Below are positions 57,481 through 64,000 of a DNA stretch of 64,000 bases, one piece after another. Numbering within the stretch: position 1 is the first letter of the stretch; each line of letters opens with the position of its first letter. The notes under the pieces were generated by a model, which was not told the origin of the DNA, ran no database searches, and was given only the letters and a program-made list of their open reading frames with translations. Origin of the DNA: Macrotrachela quadricornifera (Eukaryota > Rotifera > Eurotatoria > Philodinida > Philodinidae); the NCBI GenBank assembly GCA_022393335.1, contig JAJEKB010021219.1, forward strand, positions 101,800-165,799, written 5' to 3'. The position numbers and the translations under genes were made by a program.

Positions 57481-58526
57481 TTAAACTTGTTTGTTTATAA
57501 TCTTGCAAACAGTAGTAAAAACTGGTTGTAACTGCAATAATTTTTCTTCATCAAGTGGATGCATTCCTTGTGAATCTAAGAATTGTGATAACTCATAAAG
57601 TTTAGTAATCTGACGTGATTTTGCGTATGTTTTAAATTCATCACTTAAGTGGAAATCTGCGTTGGATTTTTTCTTTTGTTGAAGATGCAATAACATTATA
57701 TGATTATTAATTCCAAATTCAGTTGAAACCTTTTTTAAAATTTGATGTAATTCAGGATAATTGGCCAACAAGTTATCATCATTTGTTTTTTCATTAGAGA
57801 AAATATTAATTTTGTTTTTTGGTAAGTTCTGGTTTCTAATATCTTCAGCCAATCGATCTTTACATTTTACAAATAAATCTCTAACCAAGATTTGTGTTTC
57901 TTGAACTTTTTCTTTTTGTACTCTTTTCAATTCTTTAACATTCATTGCTTCAAGTTGTTCTGCAAATTTTGTATATTTACGTTCATTTTGTTCAAATTTT
58001 AATTCAATACCCCGAATTTCAGCAGTTAGATTTTTATTTTCATCTTCCATTCTTTTTGTTCTCGTCTAAACAAAGCAATAAAACGTGTGAGAAAACTTAA
58101 AATAGTATAAAAGAGAATAATTATTACCAATACGTTTTCGAATATTCTTGACATAATATCGAAGCTAGAACGAATACACTCAACAAGTTCACTAAAGACA
58201 GTATTGAACAATTTGATGTCAATAATTGATATGACACATTTTTCTTTAAGATGATTAAGTTTCAATTTAACTTGATCATGAAGAATATTGATTTGATCAT
58301 CGTGCAATGATTCTTCTGTTGCAAATAAATCTTCATTTAAAAATACAATTAAATCTTGAAATAACTTGGCTATCTCTTCAACTTTATCTGTTTGCTGTTC
58401 TTCAGCCACCATTTTTGTTGATATTGAATATATCTGTACAAGAGTTTTTTTGGCCCGTGTATTCACACGAGGTAAATTGTTTTCTAATTCAACGAGGATA
58501 TTATCAACAGTTTTTGATGTTGACAT
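57481..58526 (-). CDS. Coiled-coil protein of unknown family (327 aa, 2 exons)
   Basis: Exon 1 is 58526-58128 (ATG, MSTSKTVDNILVELENNLPR) and exon 2 is 58065-57481 (TRTKRMEDENKNLTAEIRG... to VFTTVCKIINKQV and stop), joined by a 62-bp GT-AG intron in phase 0; sum 984 nt. The protein is soluble and helical. A first helical domain spans residues about 5-130 with several KL/EEI heptad-like patterns. A classical coiled coil (NKNLTAEIRGIELKFEQNER onward) runs about 138-185. A C-terminal region has HLSDEFKTYAKSRQITKLYE and MHPLDEEKLLQLQPVF. No catalytic motif is seen and I do not recognise the family. The splice phase and the even open frame support a real gene. Confidence 0.72.
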
Positions 58527-60967
58527 TTCCACAAAATTTAATCAGTATGAAGCTAATCTAATAAAATGAATTGCAACGACGAGAGAAAAAGATTCATAGG
58601 TAAAAGTCTAAACCAATCATAGATCGGAAAACGAAAAAACACCACTATAGAGAATAATAATCATAACATGTCCACCCATATGCAAAGAATAAACTGAAAC
58701 AATTAAAAATTATTGTAGATATGAAGGTAAAAATACTGTTATTTCATAAGAGAAATCGTTATTGGCTGAAGAATGAATCGATTCGTGTTGCAATTCGAAA
58801 TGTATTCAAGTAGAAACCTAACGAAAGATGTCGTAAAAGAACGACTTTGCTTTATTATCTAACAATGTTATAATCGAAACACATAGCATTGGAGATTATC
58901 GTAGAATCGACTTCTATTCATACAGAGTAAATATGTTATATGAGTTATTTGTCATGAATAGTCCAATAGTTTACCAGATTTTTAAAAAAATGTTAAACAA
59001 AGAATTCTACACGTATATTTGAACTAAAATATGGTTTGCTTTTTTCTATTGTTCAAATTGTCACTGTAAGGTATAAATGTCAAAACAGAACTAATTGACA
59101 GAATATCTTGAATTCAAAAATTTCTGGATTAGGCAGAAGTCGTTGGGACATTCATTAGTGATTTATTGTTATATTTTTTAGTATGCAATCATCTATTTGT
59201 TTGGAAAATACAGGATCTCCTATGAGCAATGCTACGTTAAAAGTTTCAAATATCGGATCTTGTGGATTATAACCCACAAGATCCTAGTTTTCTGTTCTCT
59301 CACTTATAAAATTCTAATTTATTGATAAAGCACTAACTTTTTTTATGATTGTGAACGATAATTTAATGACAAGAAATAATGAAACAATGATCGTCACTTC
59401 TAATCAATTGTTAATGTCAATTATTTTTAAGCATAGCAAATAGATGACCTTCGTAGAATCTTCCACTACTGTTTGACCCAAGCTTAAATGATCGTCATAA
59501 TGTTATTTTATCATATACAACTAACTATCATAACTCTCTGTTTATAGCTATCGACAAGTGCATTCACATCGTTATTCTGTCAGTCCAGGGCTAAGTGAAT
59601 CGACTTTCGATGAACGTTACGTGTTTTTTTTTTAGAGATATTGAAAGCTGACGCGTAGGCATTCATTTGTACGTCTGTATTTGCCATTTATATTAGAATA
59701 GATTCTATAAAACAAGGATTAAAATAAATAAAGTATTGCTGTAACACCTCTATTCTTTGAATATTCATGTAAATATAAACTCTTTTCTAAAAGAGTATTT
59801 TAAGATGTATCAAAAATTCGAAATAATAGAAAAATTTATTTAATAGTATCACATAATGTTAAAGTTGTAATACAATTATTTTAGTTAATGCATAGAGATT
59901 TGATGGGATTTATTTAGAATAACACAATACATTGAAATGTTTTGATTAGTTTGCCTTGAGATGTTATCAAATTATTTAAATGATATTTTCTTACAAAAAC
60001 TGATAGAATTCATTAGATTTGAAATGAAATTGTTTTTCTACAATTTAATATATAATCATTGTCGTACTAAAAAATTTGTACGAATTAAAAACCCATTAAT
60101 AATCATAGCTTTTGTTGGTTTTATTCAAATCGAGGAGAAAATTAAGGAGATAGCCTCCTATACTCAAAAAGAAAGCATTGACGAATTAAAACATTTTCTC
60201 TTTGTGAAAAGTGATTGATTTTTTATGGAAACTGAAATAAAGATATTTTCTTTGTTGAAACGATTGATTTCCGTCGAAATGTTCGAATAAAACTTTCTCC
60301 ATGAGGAAAAATCAATGATTCTTTTTAAAGAGGTTTCTTCTGTATATAGGTTAACTATATTTCTTATATAGAAGACATTAAAAGATCGTAAAGGCGAGGT
60401 AACAAAATTTTTGATGAAGAAATTTCCTACTTTTTCATTTCTAATTATACGCGCTATTAGTAATACTACAGGAGAGTCATATAATTTTTGTATATCAAAA
60501 AATCACGAAAAAATATTAAAGAAAGAAAAGCAAAGGATGTGAATGATGCTCTTTTTCTTACTTATTCTGTTCAAGTTGCAAAAAATAGATCGATTTTTTT
60601 TCTTTCTGTACATCATTAAATATGTTTGTTGGAAAAAACCAAAATATGATTGATATTGATCAAACGAAAAGCATACTAATGTATTCATTGTCTTATCTTA
60701 TTCGTATGTAAATGTGTTTTAGTTTAAAATTCTATAATGAAAATAATTTTACTTTTTATCTTTTTAAAATTTTATTGAACTTGTTTGAATATTCATTCAG
60801 CGTTTATTATTCAGTTGATTTTATATTTATTTAAACTATTATCCAAAAGATTTTTTATCATCAAATCAATGAAAATTGAGTAATGATTAGTATTAATTAT
60901 ATTATTTTTTCTTTCAGATTTAATATAATATTTATATTATGAATATTCAAATTAAATTTCAACGATA
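58527..60967. other. 2.4 kb without recognisable gene
   Basis: Contains an 11-bp perfect hairpin, GGATCTTGTGG with its inverse (59255-59265, 59274-59284), and a single terminus of the 1.3-kb element near 59570-59625. An open frame at 59961-60218 (85 aa, FVRIKNPLIIIAFVGF) has no recognised motif and is not called. Confidence 0.5.
59570..59625. mobile_element. Isolated terminus related to the 1.3-kb element
   Basis: CTGTCAGTCCAGGGCTAAGT, then GAATCG and GATGAACGTTACG, is the inverse of the left end of copies 1 and 2 (TAACGTTCAT...CGATTCACTTA-CCCTAGACTGA). The sequence on its left does not match the interior of those copies closely. It shows that the complete terminal repeat is probably about 45 bp. 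Confidence 0.6.
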
Positions 60968-62034
60968 ATGGAAATATTATCATTAAATGATGGAAGTTTA
61001 ACTGTTGACGAAGAAGAAGAATATCAAAATAAAGAAAATATAATCATTATTTTATTATATTCACATAATGAATCTGATGATAATATTAAACATTTAAAAA
61101 TACAATTATCTCAAATGAATAATTACTTTCTTTTTCATAGTGAATTTGATTCATGTATGAATTTTATTAAATCAATTGAAAAAGAAAAAATCTTTCTTAT
61201 TATTTCAACTTCATTGATTTCTCAAATATTTTCTCACATAAATATTTTTTGTCAAGTTCATTCCATTTTTATATATGTCTCGAAAAAAGATCAATATAAA
61301 TATTTCTTTCATGAACAATTAAATATAATTGGATTTTATAATAAATATTATATATTATGTTCATCAATTAAAGAACAAATTTATTTATTTAATAAACAAT
61401 TTAATAAATGGACTTTTTTTGATGAAAATAATTATAAAAGAAAAGATTTATCAAAAGAATCAAATAGTTTTATTTGAATTCATTTTTTTCGTCATGTTGT
61501 GTCACTTTTTCCACATGATGAACAAGCAAAAGAACACATGATTGATACATGTCGTCTTTATTATCAAAATAATTCTAAAGTTTTTCAATTAATTAATCAA
61601 TTTGAATATGAATATCAATCAAATAATGCTATTCAATTATATTTTAACTATTCATTTATTCGACAAATGATTAATAAAGCTTTAAGAACAGAAAATACTA
61701 ATCAACTTTATTTATTAAGATATTTTCTCAATGATCTTTTCGAAAGTCTCGCTCGTCAACATCAACAAATCATTCAATCTGGTAAAGAAAGTGTCATTTT
61801 TTATCAACTAATGAATTTATCAAAAAATGAATTTAATCAATTTAAACAAAATAAAAACAAAATTATATCAATGAAAGGATTTTTGTCAATAAGTCGTCCT
61901 ACCTTATCGTCCTTACTATTCGCCAGAAAATCTGCACAACAAACTAACTTAATCACTGTTCTATTTGAGATCGAATGTGATATACAATATCTTGGTGAAA
62001 ATTGAATAATCTTGATGTTTATAGTGCGGTTTGA
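60968..62034 (+). pseudogene. Arginine ADP-ribosyltransferase-like gene, broken
   Basis: One reading frame from ATG 60968 is interrupted by a single TGA at 61475-61477 and continues to a stop at 62003-62005. The N-terminal half (IIIILLYSHNESDDNIKHL, FDSCMNFIKSIEKEKIFLII) matches the variable sensor-like region of bdelloid ART-like proteins. The C-terminal half (FPHDEQAKEHMIDTCRLYYQ, SFIRQMINKALRTENTNQLY, NEFNQFKQNKNKIISMKGFL) matches the family's ART domain. The family's Trp after the SFI block is here TGA. The catalytic Arg position (Y-R-G in relatives) reads Y-Q-L, the S-T-S motif reads S-I-S, and the frame ends before the E-x-E region, about 30 bp before a MITE. It cannot be an active transferase. 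Confidence 0.75.
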
Positions 62035-62038
62035 TTAA

Positions 62039-62665
62039 GGTCCCCCCGGGTCAAAAAAAATAATTTTCGTCAAAAATATCGATTTTGAGATTTATACATA
62101 GTTAGATGGCCCGTAGTCTGTACTTTCGAATGCACTATGATTTATTGGTTTTCTGATGGTTTTTGAGGGTTTTATAACGATTTTTCCGAAACGCCTAACA
62201 CAGAAAAATGCTTAAAGTCAAAATTTGTTTTGCGTTTTTCTCGAAAGTGTTTTTTTTATGTTTTATCTGTCAGTATTTCAAAGATTTTTCCGCCATTTTG
62301 AATGCTAGAAAGCTCGGGAAGGTTTTAAAATGAAGCTAAAGCTCAGCGCTACAGCTTAACAACGCCGGAATTTTCGTTTTCGATTTAGTTGTTTACAAAA
62401 AAATCGAGTTTTCTAAAAAGTTAAACACAATTTTTTTTCGAAAACCTTTTTTATCCCGAGGTCTATATCATTAAAATTGCGAAAAAAAACTTTGAAATAC
62501 GAGCACCTATTTTTTGACTCTTAATATCAGGATAACTCTCGTAAAATTCAATATTATGAACTCAATTTTTTACTGAAGACTATCCAAAGTCAGATACATA
62601 TTCAGTAAAAATTTCACTAAGATTGAGTGCTCTGGAAAAAAAATAGATTTTTGATCCGGAGGCCC
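62039..62665. mobile_element. Second TTAA-flanked MITE (627 bp)
   Basis: TTAA at 62035-62038 and 62666-62669. Inner ends are GGTCCCCCCGGGTCAAAAAA on the left and, inverted, GGGCCTCCGGATCAAAAATC on the right, so the first 18 or so bases are complementary with a few mismatches. The interior has no open frame of note. piggyBac-type by target site, but the terminal sequence differs from the MITE at 7373-7975. Confidence 0.75.
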
Positions 62666-62669
62666 TTAA

Positions 62670-63786
62670 ACATGTTTTTTTTTAAATAGATTTATTTTCA
62701 CTAAACTTCTATCGATTTATTCATATTATTTGTTGCATCATATTTGCATTATTCTATGTCACAATTCTTAATAACTTCGTCGAACATTCTAAAGATTTGA
62801 AAAAAGATATATCTTTGTCAATATATGAAAAGATTTGAACAGAGGTCCATTACAATATTGAAAAGTAATTTTCTATTGACTAGACTACGAGTTTTACTGT
62901 TCTACTTATGATGTATGTTTCATAAAATGTTTCGATCTCTTTACAAAGAGATAACTGAGAAAAGTGAAAAAAAAATGAGGTAAATATGATATAGCTAATT
63001 AAGTAATATGGATAAACTTTGTTAAAGAAGAAAACATGAATATGATCTTGACTAATATTTTAAATCTGAATCTGATCATCAGTCGATACAATCTCACTTT
63101 TCGTCTGAGTATAAATGTCAATGAAATTTGATAATCTGAAAATAGTTCTTGTACAAACTATCAAAAATATTCTTTTACCAATTTACTTTAATTGATGATA
63201 TTTTTAAAATTACTAGACATTAGTATATTCAACATTTTCACTGAAGACTTTTTCAATTGTTTTTTTTATCAACGAATCTAAATTCTTGATGAATGAAAGT
63301 TCAGGGAGTCCAGCAATCGTCTATTTCCTTTGAGGAGACCTGGAAAAATTGGAGTTTTCTAAAGTGTAAAATAGCTCCTTGAGATTCATCGTTTGAACAT
63401 ATGCATAGTTCAGAAGTGATTTAATTATTGGAGATGTTTCCTTCTGAGGCTCATTGTTTCCATTACGACACAAAAATAGATTCTTGATTTTCGAAGATTT
63501 TAAATAATTAGAATTAGTTTATTGGAAGTAGTCGCATCTAGTTTCATCATTTATCTCGTATAAATTTTTCTGAAAATTATTTTATAACAAAATTTGATAA
63601 AATCAGATCTGTGCTTTTTAAACTCATCAAATTAATTAATTAATTGTTCCTTAGAGAATTAATGATAAAAAATATTTAATTAGCAATTATGAAAAAAAAA
63701 TCAAATATTGATAAATACTATTTTTATTCATTAAGCAGATCGATAGTAATCAATCCTTACTGATTTCATCATTATTGAACATATAC
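62670..63786. other. 1.1 kb without recognisable gene
   Basis: AT-rich, no coding motif or clear repeat seen. Confidence 0.5.
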
Positions 63787-64000
63787 TTACAGCTTCAAGT
63801 GAGTTATTTAAAACTAAAAAAAATTTCTTTTATTTAATAATAAAATACAAAATCTAAATCATGTATTTATATATATATGTATATATAGACAATAGGATTT
63901 GAACGACGAGCGAGCAAGGTAATTATATAAAATACATCTAATAACATTCTATGTGTAACAGTTAGTTATTTATTAATATATGAATGAAATTCTTCACATT
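63787..64000 (+). pseudogene. Start of a duplicated KCC segment (exon 21 end, intron, exon 22, intron)
   Basis: From TTACAGCTTCAA|GTGAGT the sequence matches 43091-43300 almost base for base up to the window edge, in the same orientation. It includes the last 12 nt of KCC exon 21, intron 21, the complete 30-nt exon 22 (63889-63918, still encoding [10 protein letters not shown] with one silent GGT to GGA change) and the beginning of intron 22. Upstream of 63787 there is no KCC similarity, so this is a duplication breakpoint inside an exon. It is partial as seen; what follows beyond the window is unknown. Confidence 0.88.

Noticed and set aside
59961..60218. 85-codon plus-strand frame with a hydrophobic segment
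   Set aside because: No recognised family, no splice partners; length is within chance expectation here, though a remnant is possible.
4700..61480. TGA as a possible Trp codon, since two pseudogenes have TGA where relatives have Trp
   Set aside because: Intact genes in the window (KCC, EFHC2, GPCR) use TGG for Trp and other stops normally; both affected genes have further lesions.
1..64000. CRISPR arrays, operons or bacterial-type genes
   Set aside because: No regularly spaced direct repeats with unique spacers, no ribosome-binding sites; genes are intron-rich and eukaryotic.

Overview
The window looks like a stretch of a bdelloid rotifer nuclear genome. It is AT-rich and eukaryotic, its genes are split by many very short GT-AG introns (mostly 45-70 bp), and several proteins belong to families I know mainly from bdelloid genomes: a polycystin-1-like protein, divergent F-box proteins, arginine ADP-ribosyltransferase-like proteins and a lineage-specific membrane protein. 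The assignment is inference from protein families and intron style; no marker gene such as rRNA is present.

Layout. 1-10 kb: a 162-bp satellite borders a decayed polycystin-1-like gene (541-5912) interrupted by a 1.26-kb non-autonomous element and a solo LTR. A decayed F-box/LRR-like gene, a TTAA-flanked piggyBac-type MITE and several minisatellites follow. 10-18 kb: two diverged direct copies of a 1.7-2.0-kb segment flank a small three-exon EF-hand-like, Gly/Tyr-rich protein; one copy carries a MITE whose empty site is preserved in the other. 18-25 kb: a three-exon class A neuropeptide-type GPCR, then a mostly empty region with a relic resembling a serine incorporator. 25-36 kb: two axonemal genes in tandem on the minus strand, MNS1 (7 exons, 509 aa) and EFHC2-like (13 exons, 768 aa). 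38-44 kb: a complete 24-exon K-Cl cotransporter (SLC12/KCC, 1103 aa) on the plus strand, divergent from EFHC2. 44-58 kb: a repeat-dense block with a tRNA-like SINE candidate, an F-box/PP2-like gene with a one-base frameshift, the 3' part of an unrecognised gene cut by a palindromic element, many palindromic CCCAG...CTGGG elements built on a GTATACG word, a 70-bp array that looks like repeated intron plus mini-exon, a second copy of the 1.3-kb element, a single-exon bdelloid-type membrane protein, a 439-bp near-perfect foldback and a 671-bp foldback with 24-bp TIRs and 8-bp target duplication. 57-64 kb: a coiled-coil protein, a decayed ADP-ribosyltransferase-like gene cut short near a second TTAA-flanked MITE, and at the window end the start of a near-identical duplicate of part of the KCC gene.

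Intact-looking genes: MNS1 and EFHC2 are both inner components of motile cilia; KCC and the GPCR act at the plasma membrane. Nothing suggests an operon. The most unusual content is the set of short elements sharing CCCA/TGGG termini, two of them with a TAT target duplication, whose interiors are filled by different self-complementary words.

Exon boundaries were worked out by hand from GT-AG sites and reading-frame continuity, and each full gene model sums to a multiple of three. Family names come from remembered conserved motifs, not from a database search.
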